Positions 1 through 12,022 of a stretch of 64,000 bases of DNA are shown here, in pieces (positions within the stretch are counted from its first letter, which is position 1; each line of letters opens with the position of its first letter). Source of the stretch: Echinometra lucunter (lineage: Eukaryota > Echinodermata > Echinoidea > Camarodonta > Echinometridae); the NCBI GenBank assembly GCA_029962745.1, contig CM057162.1:11068123-11132122 (forward strand), given 5' to 3'. Below the pieces are notes generated by a model. That model was not told the origin of the DNA. It saw nothing but the letters and a program-made list of their open reading frames with translations, and did no database searches. The position numbers and the translations under genes are program-made.

Positions 1-289
1 TACGCTGTTATGTATCTTTTTTTTTCAAATTGTTTTCTTGCTAAATTTTGTTATTATACAGTAATAATTGCATATATTTTTATTGTACAGTATACAACAC
101 GTATTGGTGATCCAATTTTACAGGTTATTTAATTTGTGGAAAGCCCCGCAGAATATTATATACGTATTTTGTCTTACTGTAATATTATATTGTATTTTGA
201 TTTTATACTGCAAAATAAATTGAAATGAACTAAATTGAATATTAGGTTTTTACCTGTCAGTCATATAATTTGCATATATGTATACAGGG

Positions 290-2918
290 TTCTCACTAGA
301 AAAAAATCTACACACGGTTCCCACTCTGCGCAAAGCGTGGAAGTTTCGTAATTTTTACAGAATAACACCTAAAGTTAGGTGTGGCGGCAGTATATGCTAT
401 AGTAAAAGGATGAAAAATACCTCTTGGTAAGCAGGAGTTGTCTACTAATGGCATAAAAGTAAAAATACATTGCCAAAAAAGCAAAACAATCTGTGACATT
501 TATCATTATTATTAGGAATATATACTCCAATATTTTTTTACCCTTGTTGCCACGCATGGTGCAGCAATTTCACACATGGTTCTTCCTTGTCTGAAACCCT
601 TTACGCATGGTACTGGAACCATGGGTGTTATGTACTGGCGAGAACCATGTATGTATATATTAAATTTGTAATATTGCAAAAATTAAAAAAAAGAATGAAG
701 AATGATGGGTATACATGTAATTCATAGGTGACTCCTGAGTGTTTCAAATTTATATCACTTTTAGGTCATGATTTCTCCACTACCTGCTTCATTATCCCCA
801 CCCCCCCCCCCCCCTTATGCATTATACAGGCAAAGGTAAAAGTTCAGTGTGTACTGTGTACCTCGATAATAATTGGATTCATTAAAAACCTACATGTGAT
901 AACTGCTGTTCTTCATCATATAGAAACAAAACTATATAGAGAGAGGTGGCTAGAACTTGTACAATATCAGTGATTATTGTAGTTTCCAATACTTATACTG
1001 CCAATTTTTATGAAAAGTGAAAGAAATAATCATATGAGAGTACATGTATGATTTTCCGATAATTTACAAGTAGGCCAATTGAAAAAAAAAAATCAAGGCA
1101 TGTACAGGCATATGCATACACATACAAAAAATGTACATGTAATAATAAACTAAATTCAGAAAAATATATATTTGTATTGGTCAGTAAAGGTTACATTTGG
1201 ATTCTACTTGTTATAGATTTGATAATCTTAAAGGCATTGGCTAACTTTGTGAGTAGCTGATTGAAAAAATTCTCAAACTAAGATGAAACATGTGTATGAG
1301 TACTTGTATTTGTACTCAAAACCCCTGAAACCAACCATAATTTGGAATGAAAAAGTGTAAGTTAGACGCAAACAGCGATTTTATTATCCTTCATCTTACG
1401 AGACAATCACTAAGAGGACCACTTTGCTTGAATTTGAAAATGCTGTTATGTGCCTCCCGCCGCGTGATACGCCAATACACACAGTACAGTAAGGTAAGTC
1501 ATACGCACATGCGCACTCCTTCTGTCTATTCTGTGCAACCAACCCTCGTATATTTTTCAAACATTGGTTCACATTTTTTATATTTAAAAATACTTCCTGT
1601 GGATATTATACTTTGAAACTTTCAGACTAGTATTTTTAGCTATAACCTTTCTGTTTATCCCATTTTCAAGTAACAAAACAAGATTTTTTTAAAATCATAA
1701 CAATGTTAACCAATGTCTTTAATGTTTTCCCTACAATCATACATGTAGCTCATTATGTCCCTCTGCACTAAAACATTTCACATGGATTACATATACTCCT
1801 CCAAAAAAATTCCGCTTCATTTAGACTTGTGATTTGATGAAAATGAATGAAGACAAATGAAGTTCCAATGAAAAGATGGAGAAGAAAGCATAAACGAAAG
1901 AATGATGACAAAAATCAAAACGATGACAGTGATTCTGTACATAAAGGAAAACTGTGAGAGATTACTGAAGATGATGATAATGACGATGATGATGGTGATG
2001 ACAATGGTAATGATGGATATCATTATGATGATGTAGATGATTATGATGATGATGGTGATGTTGATGATGGTAATCACTGTGTTATGATGATGATGATGAT
2101 GGTGGTGGTAATAGCGGTGATGATGGTAATGATAATAATGAAGATGATACTGATGATAACAATGGTGATGATAATGATAGTAACAGATGATGATGATAAT
2201 GATAGTGGTGGAAGTAGTATTGATCTGATGAGGGTGGTGTCTACATGTAAATATAAGTAGATGTGATTGTAAGAACATACAAGGATTTCTGTATATCATC
2301 ATCACCAAAATACTGATCATGAAGATAAAGCTGAAGTCTCCCCCCCCCCTTCACCTTTTCACCTTATTTTTCATCTCATTCAAATACACTGTGAGCATAT
2401 ATTTTGAACATACACTGTAACTTCCATTACTTTAAAGAATATAAAATATATGTTAACTTTAAAGAAAAAAAAACACTAGATACTAATCAATGTTACGATT
2501 GTATATTATTAATGCCATTAAAATATGAAAAATTTGTTAAAATTTTCATGGATATCGACATACATGTACTTGTACATACGAACCATGGTTCTCTGCAGTA
2601 CATACGAACCATGGTTCTCTGCAGTACATAACACCCATGGTTCCAATACCATGCGTGGCGACAAGGGCCAAAAAAATATTGGAGTATATATTCCTAATAT
2701 TAATGATAAATGCCACAGATTGTTTTGTTTTTTGGCAATGTGTTTGTGCTATTATGCCATTAGTAGACAACTCCTGCTCACCAAGAAGTATTTTTCATCC
2801 TTTTGCTCTAGCATATGCTGCCGCCACACCTAACATTAGGTGTTATTCCTTAACACTTCCAAAACTTCGGCGCTTCATGCAGAGGGGGAACCATGTGTGG
2901 ATTATTTTCTAGTGAGAA
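290..2918. mobile_element. Foldback-type element with ~360-bp inverted repeats
   Basis: Bases 290 to about 660 reappear as reverse complement at about 2555-2918. Both arms begin with TTCTCACTAGAAAA, share a purine/CCATGG-rich inner part and enclose about 1.9 kb of low-coding DNA. The right arm holds a tandem duplication of a unit around GAACCATGGTTCTCTGCAG. No transposase-like frame is seen between the arms, so this looks non-autonomous. A clear target duplication was not found and the exact ends may lie a few bases further out. Confidence 0.6.
1969..2220. repeat. Imperfect (GAT)n microsatellite
   Basis: Degenerate run of GAT/GGT/AAT triplets. It creates a long His/Ile/Tyr-rich frame on the minus strand that is not a protein. 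Confidence 0.9.
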
Positions 2919-3339
2919 GCTGCATACGACATACATGTAATTAAATGGTAACTGGACCAAAACTCTTTCCATGTACTGCTACAACCTACAAGTCACCCCT
3001 TCCTTTTTCATTTTTTTTTCAGTTGAGGTTAACATCAATAACATTAACACATTCAAATATTCTGCAATGCAGTGATTGCAATTAACAATGATTAATCAAA
3101 GGCGAGCCGACCTTTGTGGTTTGATCATCATCCATCATCATCATCATCATCATCACCACCATCATCATTTCATCATCACAAGTTACTGAAGAGGTGGCCC
3201 TGTCGTTCATTTACACTGAAAATTCTTACAACTACAATAATCCTTAGGTGCAATTTTTTTTTTAAATCTTCATACGAGGGCCTTTGCATGATGTGACATC
3301 CAACTCCTTCTTCTATGAGTGGGTCTGAAATACGGCTCT

Positions 3340-3780
3340 GGAGTCTTCACTGCGCATCTCCCTTCCCACATCTTCCCCACTCGAAAAGGTCTTGCCCTCG
3401 TCGCGAAAAAATATAGAAGATTGGTGGCATATAAATCAATATCTCAAGCTCATAAGCAAGAGTAGAAACGTATCTTGTAAACTTACCTTTACCGTCATCT
3501 CTTACAATCACAAAGATGGTAAATTCCTGTTACATTCTGGTTGTTTTGCTGTGTAGTTCTCCGGACACTCCATTGATAAATGACCACGCATACAATAGAA
3601 TATGCTTCGTACGGAAGTTTTCAACTGGACCTGCACATTATTGTACACAAAAACTATTGAGAAGTTTGCCCGTGGGCTAGGCGCTGTACCCCCGATACCA
3701 GTCGCTCCGTAATCTCGGTATCGCACTCCACGGCCGAGAGAGCTCAAATACAAATCCCATCATGCATTGCAAGACAGCGT
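3340..3780 (-). other. Possible promoter-proximal region with a small candidate exon
   Basis: This stretch is richer in CpG than its surroundings. On the minus strand a candidate exon at 3487-3526 lies between an acceptor-like AACAG and a strong donor (AAAG|GTAAGTTT) and stays open as EFTIFVIVRDDGK. No partner exon was found further left on the minus strand, so assignment to a gene is speculative. Confidence 0.2.
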
Positions 3781-3909
3781 TTGGTCAAATTTCTTGATCT
3801 GTTCGAAAAATAATCTCACTTTCTTTTTACTGTTTTTTTTTTTGGTGGTGTCGTGCGACGAGGGAAAAAGAGAATGGCGACTGGGGGGTCAGTGGGATGT
3901 CGGAAAATA

Positions 3910-4115
3910 AGAGGTGGTGGAAGTGGTAGTGGTAGGTGGTGGCGGCAATGGTATATAAAGGTGATGCTGGTGGTGGTGGTGGTGGTGGTGGTGGTGGTGA
4001 TGGAGGTGGGGTTGATGGCCATGATCTTGTTAGTATTAGTGTATTTGGTGGAAGTGCACGGTGGTGGTGGTGGTGGTAGTAGTGGTATAGTGGATGAGGT
4101 GATGGTGGTGGTTCA
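3910..4115. repeat. GGT-rich simple repeat
   Basis: Long run of GGT/GGC/AGT triplets. It yields artificial poly-Val and poly-Thr frames on the two strands. Confidence 0.85.
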
Positions 4116-4116
4116 G

Positions 4117-4925
4117 GACCCCGTTTCATAAACATGTTATCAATAACAAGTTGCCATAACTGTTATAAGCTACTGAAATCCCGGGGGAATGCGGGATATA
4201 CCCCCCCCCCCCCCACTTTTCAAGCAAAAAAAAAAAGATATTTGAATTAATCAGTTAATAGAATTTTCAATAATCTATCATAAACTACCATATTTTAGAA
4301 TTTATATTTGAAAATGCGATTTAAAACCAGGAAAGCGCTTAGTTTTGGCTCGCTCGCTTGGCTCGCTCATATTTTAAAATTTTCGTTTGAAAATGTGATT
4401 GAAAACCCAAAAAAGATGTTATTTGTGGCTCACTCGCTTTGCTCACTCATCATATTATAGAATTTCTATTTGAAAAAGGGATTGAAACCAGGAAAGTGGT
4501 AATTTTTGGCTCGCTCGCAAGATAAAAATTAAAATGTGTGTAAGGTGGTCTGTGCAGGTAAGTGAGGCGTGTGTTTAACTTAAGTGTGAATTCGACAAAC
4601 AAAAAAATTGGCAAAAAAAGTTGATCATCCCCTCCCCGAAACCTTAAAGTGGATTTACGCCGGTGCTACTGACAGCGGCGTAGAGAGGTTCTTACACCTG
4701 GGGGGATGATTTGCCGTTCACGGATGATTGTACATGCTATCCCCCCCCCCCCCCCCACCTCAAAAGGTGGGGGGATGCATACCCCTCATACCCCCCCCCC
4801 CCCCCGCTGTCTACGCCCCAGTAGCCTACTGAAATCCTTGCACTGGATTGGCTGAGGGCAAATTTGTAATAGAATTGTTGCAGTTGTTAATTATAACATG
4901 TTTTCTGAAACCGTGCCCTGGTTCT
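4117..4925. mobile_element. GTTTCAT-type MITE split by nested insertions
   Basis: The left end (CAGGACCCCGTTTCATAAAC) and right end (reverse complement CAGGGCACGGTTTCAGAAAA) are inverted repeats of about 60 bp. The word CTACTGAAATC occurs on both sides of an internal block at about 4184-4823, consistent with a target duplicated on insertion. The internal block contains a copy of the family also seen at 38,569 (CCGGGGG start, GGATTTACGCCGGTG end) followed by a short unit ending GCTGTCTACGCCCC. Confidence 0.5.
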
Positions 4926-5601
4926 GCAGGCTGGGTAGGCTTTACGGTGATTTTAGAGATGGCAGTGATTCAGAAATTGTGGCACATTTGAAAATGATTT
5001 TGGACACATGTCCGGTACATGGCCCTACGCAGGATTTTTTTTTGCTGGGGGGGGAGAAAGAATATGGTCAATATTTAAGGGAACACGCAAGCGAGGGAGT
5101 GAAGTAACGGAGCTGGAACTTTTGCATTTTTATAATTATTATTGAAATTCAACGATCTGGTACACACTTTGAGGTGTGATCTTTTTTTAAATCTTAAAAA
5201 AAACAACAACTAAGAATACAAGGTTTTTCTTTTAAATTTCTAGAGGCTATGACCCGACATGATATTAATGAGGAATCAAAGTGAGGAATCCATAACATTT
5301 CTTATCTTTTTGATATTCCATTCAGTTCTTTCTGTACGTGCGAAATAATACATACATGTATGACTAATTAAGTAAGGAAATCTAAAAAGTTTGAATTTCT
5401 TTCATACATCGAACCCAAGGAAATAATTTTTTACACTTAAAAAATGAAAAAATATTGTGTACTGTGTTATCGCTATGAATGAAATGTAGTTGAAATGTAG
5501 TTGAGTGGAAATGAGATGCCGTTTTTTTTTCAATTTGCAGTTCTGGCATTGGCCGAAAATCTCATCTTTTTGTAACTGTTCATGGAGTTTTTTAAAGATC
5601 T

Positions 5602-5741
5602 GGGGAGCGTTTCATGAAGAGTTTTGTCGGTGATTTTCACTGACTAATTTGCTTTCAGCCAATCAGATGCGAGGATTTTCAGTAGCTTATAACATTTGTC
5701 GGTGATTTTTCACCGACAAAACTCTTCATGAAACGCTCCCC
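5602..5741. mobile_element. Small palindromic MITE (GGGGAGCGTTTCATGAA termini)
   Basis: The element begins GGGGAGCGTTTCATGAAGAG and ends with its reverse complement; inverted arms are about 32 bp around a core containing CCAATCAGATGC. Diverged relatives lie near 36,220-36,302 and 52,780-52,870 inside the large inverted arms. No internal coding sequence. Confidence 0.75.
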
Positions 5742-5749
5742 TGGTGCAT

Positions 5750-6860
5750 CTTGATCTCACTTGCAGTTCAAATCGAGAAAAGCCACCTACGTTACTGTTA
5801 AATCAACTGCGCCCTCTCCCGACCCGGTGCATTATACCAGGAAGTCCTGCCCTGTACAACATCCAGATCCAGATATTTCGCAATCGCATTCTTTTTTTTA
5901 GATCAATGAAAAACAAGCGGTGACATCTTTCATAGCCCGTGTTATGATTTTGGGCGAAAATCCACGATTGATTTAAGCGGACAAGTGTAGAACCCAAAGC
6001 AGATGACCTTTTGATTTCTTTGTCAGGAAACTTCAATGTTATCCCTCTCATAATTCAAGACAAAGAGGGACGACGTAAGGGGGGGGGGGGGTGTGCCCGC
6101 CCACTCAAAATTTCTGCCGGCAATTACAAGGAAGGAAAGGCAAAAGAAAGAAGGAAGAGAAGGGAAGAGGGAAAAGGGAGCTAGGAGAAAGAAGAGGAAA
6201 GAATAAAAATAAAAGAGAAAGAGAAAGGAAAAGAAAAGAAAAGAAAAAAGAAAAGAAAAGAAAAGAAAAAGAAAAGAAAAGAAAAGAAAGGAAAAAAAAA
6301 GAAAAGGAAATAGGAAGGAAAGGAAGGCAATTCAAAGAAAAGATATAAAACGGGAGAAAACTGGAAATGCTTGCTCGCTTCACTCGCCTGCATTTTAATT
6401 CAGTTCACTTCAATTAATTCAATTCACTTGCAGTTAAATTCAAAGTTTATTCCAACGTGTCATGGAAGGGGTAGACTTAGAATGCAGCATAACCGTCAGC
6501 AAGTTTGGGGTCACTGCCAAAAAATGTGTCTTCAAATTTAGATCTTACACCCCCCCCCCTATAAAAAATTCTAGCGACTCCACTGAATGTATTGTCTGTT
6601 TGGAGACAGAAGGGCGTTAAGCTGTATAAATTGATATATAATGCCCTTCTTGCTCCGAACAGACGATACATCTTAGCAATTACCATTACCAAACTGTGAA
6701 TTCTAGAGCACTTCTTAAACGAAAGGAATAATTTATAGTCTTTTAAAAAAAAACCAGCAAGGCACTCCAACCCACTCTCACCCCACTCACGATTCCTATC
6801 TCAGAATACTGCTTTGCTGTTATCTTAGGGATCTTCGTGAAAATTGTTAATGCTTCAGAC
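5750..6860. other. Intergenic, no gene recognised; purine-rich tract and poly-G/C remnants
   Basis: Contains a GA-rich tract at about 6117-6350, a G-run near 6080, a C-run near 6550 and one GCTCGCTTCACTCGC motif near 6370. An 82-codon minus-strand frame at 5803-6051 has no recognisable features. Confidence 0.6.
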
Positions 6861-6864
6861 TGAT

Positions 6865-7960
6865 CAGAGGCGTCGATAAAGGGGGGGGGGGGGGCAGTCG
6901 TCCCCACCCCAAGAAAATTACGGGTGGCAGAAATATCATTTTGTCGCCCTCCTAATAATTTCCGAACCCCTCCAAATAGGGGGGAAAAGAAAAAAGAAAT
7001 GAGAAAAGAAAGGAAAAGGAAGGAAATGAAATGAAAGCGGAAAACAAGGAACAAGAAAGAAAAAGGGGACACTAGGAAGCGCTCGTTCGCTTCGCTCGCT
7101 CGCATTTAAGTATCTTAACAAATACCGATGATAATTACTATTCTTATGAAAGGAAATCGGTTTGCATCTTGTGTTCTGTCCAGTATTATACTGTCCTTCT
7201 ACTCATAGGAAGTAATATGACAAATATGAATGGATTCGGACTGCAAGCGAGGTAGCTAAAACAGTGTCATATTCGGCACACAGGTGATCGGATGTATGAT
7301 ATATTTAGATATCATACAGGCATGACAGGTTTATAGTGTATTCGGATGATGGTAACAATAGTAATATTCCGTTCTTGTATAGCGCATATCACATTATTAT
7401 CACATTATTATATATCATGATGACGAAAAGACACTTCTATCATATGGAAAAGGGTATATTTTTCCTCGCTCGCTGCGCTCGCTCGTTTGATATTAATGAT
7501 TCTCGAAAGCAAACGAATTCGGTAAGCGGGATGAGACCGAATAGAGAATGCAGATGTTTCATGCAATGGGCTCACAGTGTAATCTGCCGAAGGTGTGTTA
7601 TTCCTCTCTCGCTTTGCTCGCTTGTAATATTAAAAAACAGAGTGGTTTGGGGGACAGCAACAATGGACCAGCGATGTGACAAAATAGAGTACATATTTGA
7701 CAGCGAGGTACCAAATACATAATTATATTAGGTATCATATATGCCTTTAGTGTATATAACTAAAGCATTCTTTCATAACAAGAATTTTCTTATTTTTTGC
7801 TCTCTCGCTTCGCTCGCTCGCAAAATTAGAAAAGCAGGAAAGCGGGATGCTTCATAATATAGCAAGATGCGTAATTTCCCCAAATTGAAAATATCTATAT
7901 GGGTGTGGGTGTGTGGCGCGCGTGTGCGTGTGTTTGTGTGTTTGTGTGTGTATATGGAAA
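6865..7960. mobile_element. hAT-like element copy, 3' end not found
   Basis: It starts with the same terminus (CAGAGGCGTCGAT, then a G-run) as the complete copy at 58,234-59,764. It stays collinear with that copy through four islands of the CGCTTCGCTCGCTCGC motif (7080, 7470, 7605, 7800) and the downstream AAATTGAAAAT segment. It ends in a TG microsatellite without the expected CGACGCCTCTG terminus, so it looks truncated. No transposase frame. Confidence 0.6.
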
Positions 7961-8123
7961 AAAAAGAATATGAAAAAAAAGTATAAAGGGTGGCCCAGAA
8001 GAACGGAACATCTGTGATCCTTAATTTCAGCCAGATTAATAACATATGAAGAGAGGTACTTACTATATTCAAATGAAAATCTATTTCCCAGTAAATTGAC
8101 ACCAGGATCATCCATTTTGACTC

Positions 8124-8436
8124 ATGCGTTTAGATGTTAGGGCTCATTTCGTGAGACAATGTCGTTTTGAAAATTTACTACTTTAGCGACCGAATTCCTG
8201 TTACTTGAAAGAAAATCATTCACCCGACGATCTTCAATAGAAACGGTTCCTTGCCTGAATAAACGTGCGGTTGATTTTCCTTTCATTGAAAACGAGATTA
8301 TTTAGGCAGTGAGCCGTTCCTATGGAATGCCGTCAGGATGAAGGTTTTCCCTTCATCTCACATGATCTCAGTCGCAAAAGTAGTTAATTTTGAAAATGAC
8401 ATTGCCTCAGGGAATGAGCCCTAACTTCTGAATGCA
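8124..8436. mobile_element. Foldback MITE
   Basis: Arms of about 65 bp are inverted repeats: GTTAGGGCTCATTTCGTGAG on the left against its imperfect reverse complement ending GAATGAGCCCTAAC on the right. Similarity continues outward through ATGC(A/G)TT. The loop of about 170 bp is non-coding. Confidence 0.7.
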
Positions 8437-8522
8437 TAAGCCAAAAATTAATGTTTTTGATATCATTTTCAAGGAAAAGAAATTCTCTTTCGAACCAAAT
8501 GAACAATCATCACATTATGTTA

Positions 8523-8523
<1 letters not shown>

Positions 8524-8592
<69 letters not shown>

Positions 8593-8618
8593 CATATATA
8601 TACACACATATATGTATG

Positions 8619-8649
<31 letters not shown>

Positions 8650-8690
8650 GTACGTATGTGTGTGTGTGTACGTGTGCATACACACATACA
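8524..8690. repeat. (TA)n / (TG)n microsatellite
   Basis: Long TA run followed by TATG and TG variants. Frames across it are spurious poly-Ile/Tyr. Confidence 0.95.
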
Positions 8691-9584
8691 TAAAACCTAT
8701 TTACTACTTGATTGGACTATTCTTTATGCCATTACTCCAGGCTAAAAAGAAAAAAAAAAACACTCAAAGACCTCAATAACATTAAAGCATGAAAATTTCT
8801 TTGTTAAACAATGAACTGGACCAATGAACCTTTAGGAAACTCAAAAGATTTTTTTTCAATTGATATTCTTGTTGTTCCTGTAATTTGCTTCTTAGTGCTT
8901 TCGGGAGAGGGCACTACAGAAGTAATAGCATATTATTCGTGCATTATGTCAATTCATCTTTAATCATATTCAGTATTAACGCTGTTATTTGATCTAGAGA
9001 AAGGCATAAGACTATTTAGGATATTTTTAAGAGATGTATAATTATTATTAACGAAAGGTGATACACGATATACTCAGTATGATACACAGAATGATACACA
9101 GTTCTTAGATTTCAGACTATTAATGAATGACAGTGGGTCCATCTCATTATACCATGTTGCTGTTGCTGTTGTTGGGTTTATGGCGATATCCATCGACTGC
9201 AATGATTTCCGCCAGCCTTTGTAAGAGGGCGTTATTGCCCTCTCATTTCAACGCTCTTGCTCTTAACTTTAGGGACGCAGACCAAGAATTCGACTTCTAA
9301 CAGTACTGGGCTTCCCCTATTCCGAGAATCATAGATGATGTATTGGTTAGAAAAAATATCATATAAAATCATATTGGAATAGCAATTTTTATATCGACTT
9401 AAAGAATGGTTAGTGGCGCTTCAGATGAGTCCTATGAGAGAACTCTAGCATGTCTAGTGGGTCCCGGATGAACTTTATAGTGCCTTTAATTACTTATTCA
9501 AAAGCGTGACACTACGGGCGAGGTTGCTTGGTTGGTTTTTTAGTTTAGAGGCGCTTATCACTTCTAAATTAGAATATTTGCGCC

Positions 9585-9589
9585 AAAAA
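9585..9589 (-). terminator. RNA polymerase III terminator of tRNA-Lys
   Basis: Five T residues on the minus strand begin three bases past the mature tRNA 3' end, the usual Pol III stop signal. Confidence 0.85.
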
Positions 9590-9592
9590 GTT

Positions 9593-9665
9593 CGCCCAAT
9601 GTGGGGCTCGAACCCACGACCCTGGGATTAAGAGTCCCATGCTCTACCGACTGAGCTAACCGGGC
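9593..9665 (-). tRNA. tRNA-Lys (anticodon CUU)
   Basis: On the minus strand this 73-base sequence folds as a standard tRNA. The acceptor stem GCCCGGT pairs with ATTGGGC (two G-U pairs) and the discriminator base is G. The D-arm begins TAGCTCAGTCGGTAGAGC, which is also the internal A box. The anticodon loop is CTCTTAA, giving anticodon CTT for lysine codon AAG. GGTTCGAGCC in the T-arm is the B box. The 3' CCA is not encoded and no intron is present, both normal for a eukaryotic lysine tRNA. All stems pair, so the gene looks intact. It stands alone, with no other true tRNA gene in the window. Confidence 0.97.
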
Positions 9666-9790
9666 TGGTTAGAGAAACGATTAAATTACATTAAATTCAA
9701 TTAAAATCGTATTGCGGACCCATGCATTTAAAAGAAATTGAGCAGAAAAAAAAAATGTGCCTTCATATTTTCGGCAGGCGTAGCGAAATG

Positions 9791-10347
9791 GACCCCAGAA
9801 GTTTCTCTGTTTCAGTTAAAGGAGTTAAATTTGAACAGCATTTTTAAAAAGAAATTAGCAAAATCGTTCAAAGAATAAGAAAATTACACTCATTTACATT
9901 TCCTAGTAAATTTCTCTTGGCTCTGCAAATTGACAACACTGATGACATCATATGCGAGCAGCTCTCCTTTCACTTTGTACATGAAATTTCACATTTTCTC
10001 AATTTTCTCATTTTTTTTTTGAAGTTACATATTTTCTAACCCCCATAGTCAATGTATGTTCAGAAGAATTGCCTTTTAGATAACATTCTTTGACTATCGG
10101 GTGAGAAAATGTGTAACTTCCAAGAAAATTGAGAAAATGTGAAATTTCATATTACGAAGTGAATGGAAAGCTGCTCGCATGCGATGTCATCAGTGTTGCC
10201 AACTTGCAGAGCCGAGAGTAATTTATTAGAAAATGTAAATGAGTGTAATTTTCTTATTCTTTGACAGATTTTGCTCATTTATCTTTTAACATGACAATGC
10301 TGTTCAAATTTAACTCCTTTTATTGAGACAGCGAAACTTCTGGGGTG
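9791..10347. mobile_element. Large foldback element, ~260-bp arms
   Basis: The left arm starts GACCCCAGAAGTTTC and the right arm ends with its complement (GAAACTTCTGGGGT). The arms match as inverted repeats almost to the centre near 10,050, leaving a short loop. No coding content. The core (TTGGCAAC, GATGACATC, TCCATTCA) resembles the core of the element at 54,610-55,171, so the two may be distant relatives. Confidence 0.8.
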
Positions 10348-10479
10348 GAATTTACCTTTCAGTAGTAGAAGCAAAAGTATGCAATGTCACATTCCAAGCA
10401 CTGATTTTTCATGAATTTTCTTGGGTCTCATTTGTAATACATATGGGAATATAATTACTGATCTGTGACTTTAGTAATG

Positions 10480-11015
10480 TATTGCACTGCGTGTGTGAGA
10501 TAAAGGCAAAGGTCCGAGTCGTCTTTTCAGTAAGTACTTGTAATAATTTAGTCGATATTTTCCCAGAAGGAATCGATACAATATTCGTTCATTTTTACGG
10601 CCAAAACCTTTTATCATTTATATTTCCTTGTATGTTAATAGTGCCTTTCTCGTAGACCTGTACTGAATCCCATAATCCCACAGCTTTTGGCATTCATCTT
10701 TGAACAAATCAACTGTTTCACTCCCAACTTTTTGTTTCCTTTTTTAAAGCGAAAATCTCTCCTTTTTTTGGACAAATATGCATGTTTGGCTAATGAGTCT
10801 GCCTCTTCATTACTTCGTATAGGCTAATGCGCTAGGACCCATTAAAAATACTTCTACTCAAAATAAATCGATTGCCATTAATTTTTTTTTTAATATATGT
10901 ATTCCGACTATCATAGTACTTTCATTTGAATTTCTAATAGCTTCTGAAGCTGAGTTAGCATCGGATAAAATTACAACAGCTATTGGATGATGCTCCTCTT
11001 CCCATTCTAACAATG
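10480..11015 (-). pseudogene. LINE retrotransposon remnant: RNase H domain and C-terminus
   Basis: On the minus strand a broken frame reads EHHPIAVVILSDANSASEAI, like the LILSDS.SAL stretch of LINE-encoded RNase H. A frameshifted continuation reads RSNEEADSLAKHA, the typical GNEEAD(S/R)LAK motif. Further on, ERILYRFLLGKYRLNYYKYL resembles the post-RNase-H segment (RLR.GH..L...LL) of I/Jockey-type elements. Stops and frameshifts separate these pieces, so it is a dead fragment. The upstream reverse transcriptase is absent. Clade assignment is inference. Confidence 0.6.
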
Positions 11016-11017
11016 CA

Positions 11018-11165
11018 GGGGGTGTTAAGCTGTTCGTAAGTTACGAACGACTCTACGAACGACTGGAACAAGTTCTTGGGTGCTAATCAGATTCTCATTC
11101 ATTTACATGTAGCATAAGAAGGTATCACCAGTCGTGCGTAGTCTTTCGTAAATTACGAACAGCTT
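11018..11165. mobile_element. Small inverted-repeat element (AAGCTGTTCGTAA termini)
   Basis: AAGCTGTTCGTAAGTTACGA with a downstream ACGACTGG is mirrored by CCAGTCGT and TTTCGTAAATTACGAACAGC. Arms of about 40 bp enclose about 60 bp. A C-run follows the right end. Confidence 0.65.
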
Positions 11166-11789
11166 TATGACCCCCCCCCCCCCCCAGGTTCATTACTTGT
11201 TTCGAATCTTAAATTCGGACGCGTAGAATAGCTCGTTCTGAATGATTCCGGTCGTATTTAGAGCCCGTTGTTGTCTCTCTATATTCAAAGGTGTAACCAT
11301 GATCGTTCGGCAACCCAGAATTTGACCCCTATTTCGTGGTGTTTCAGGTACATTTTCAGCCATTTTTACCCCTATTTGGCACAAAACGGGTACAAATTGG
11401 CATTTAAAAACACCACCTGTATTTTTCGCATTCCAAGTGCACTTTTTGCAAACAAGGACCAGAAAAAAAAAACCACTTTTTAAATTTTAAGTAGAGGCCT
11501 ACAAGCTCAAAAAAAAAAACCCTTTCTTCAATTTCGAGTACAAGCTCATGAAAACAACCTCTCTTTTTTTTGAAAAAAAAAAATGCTCAAAAAAAAAACC
11601 CCATGCTAAAAAAAGACCCCCTTTTACGCCAAATTTCTAACAATCATGTGTACACGAAGTCAATACAGAGTGACAACACCGGGATTTAGAGATAGGAATG
11701 TGAACATGCTTTGTCAATTCACCATTCACGAGGTTTGAGGGATTCTGTTCTTGGCTACTCTATTTTAAAAAAAAGAATGATTTTTCTCC

Positions 11790-12022
11790 GTTAGGAGTGG
11801 ATTTAAGAAAAGAGTGAATTTAGAAGAATTAAGAGTTAAGAATTAAGATAATTATGAGTAAAATAGTGATATTAACTCTCTTTTTAAAATCTTTTAGAGG
11901 TGACCTCAGGGATCACTCATAATCCTTAAGTGATCCCTGAGGTCCCCCCCAAAAGAGTGAATCTCGCAATTTTACTCTTCATTCACTCTAAATACACTCT
12001 CTTACTTAAATTCACCCCTAAC
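11790..12022. mobile_element. Foldback MITE with a near-perfect central hairpin
   Basis: Outer arms (GTTAGGAGTGGATTTAAG and the complement of TTAAATTCACCCCTAAC) run inward to a hairpin at about 11,901-11,943, where GACCTCAGGGATCACT is mirrored exactly by AGTGATCCCTGAGGTC. The GAGTGAAT word recurs in both arms. Non-coding. Confidence 0.75.

Noticed and set aside
1817..2320. 167-codon His/Ile/Tyr-rich minus-strand frame
   Set aside because: Translation of the GAT microsatellite.
6091..6393. Lys/Arg/Glu-rich and Phe/Ser-rich frames
   Set aside because: Translation of a GA-rich simple tract.
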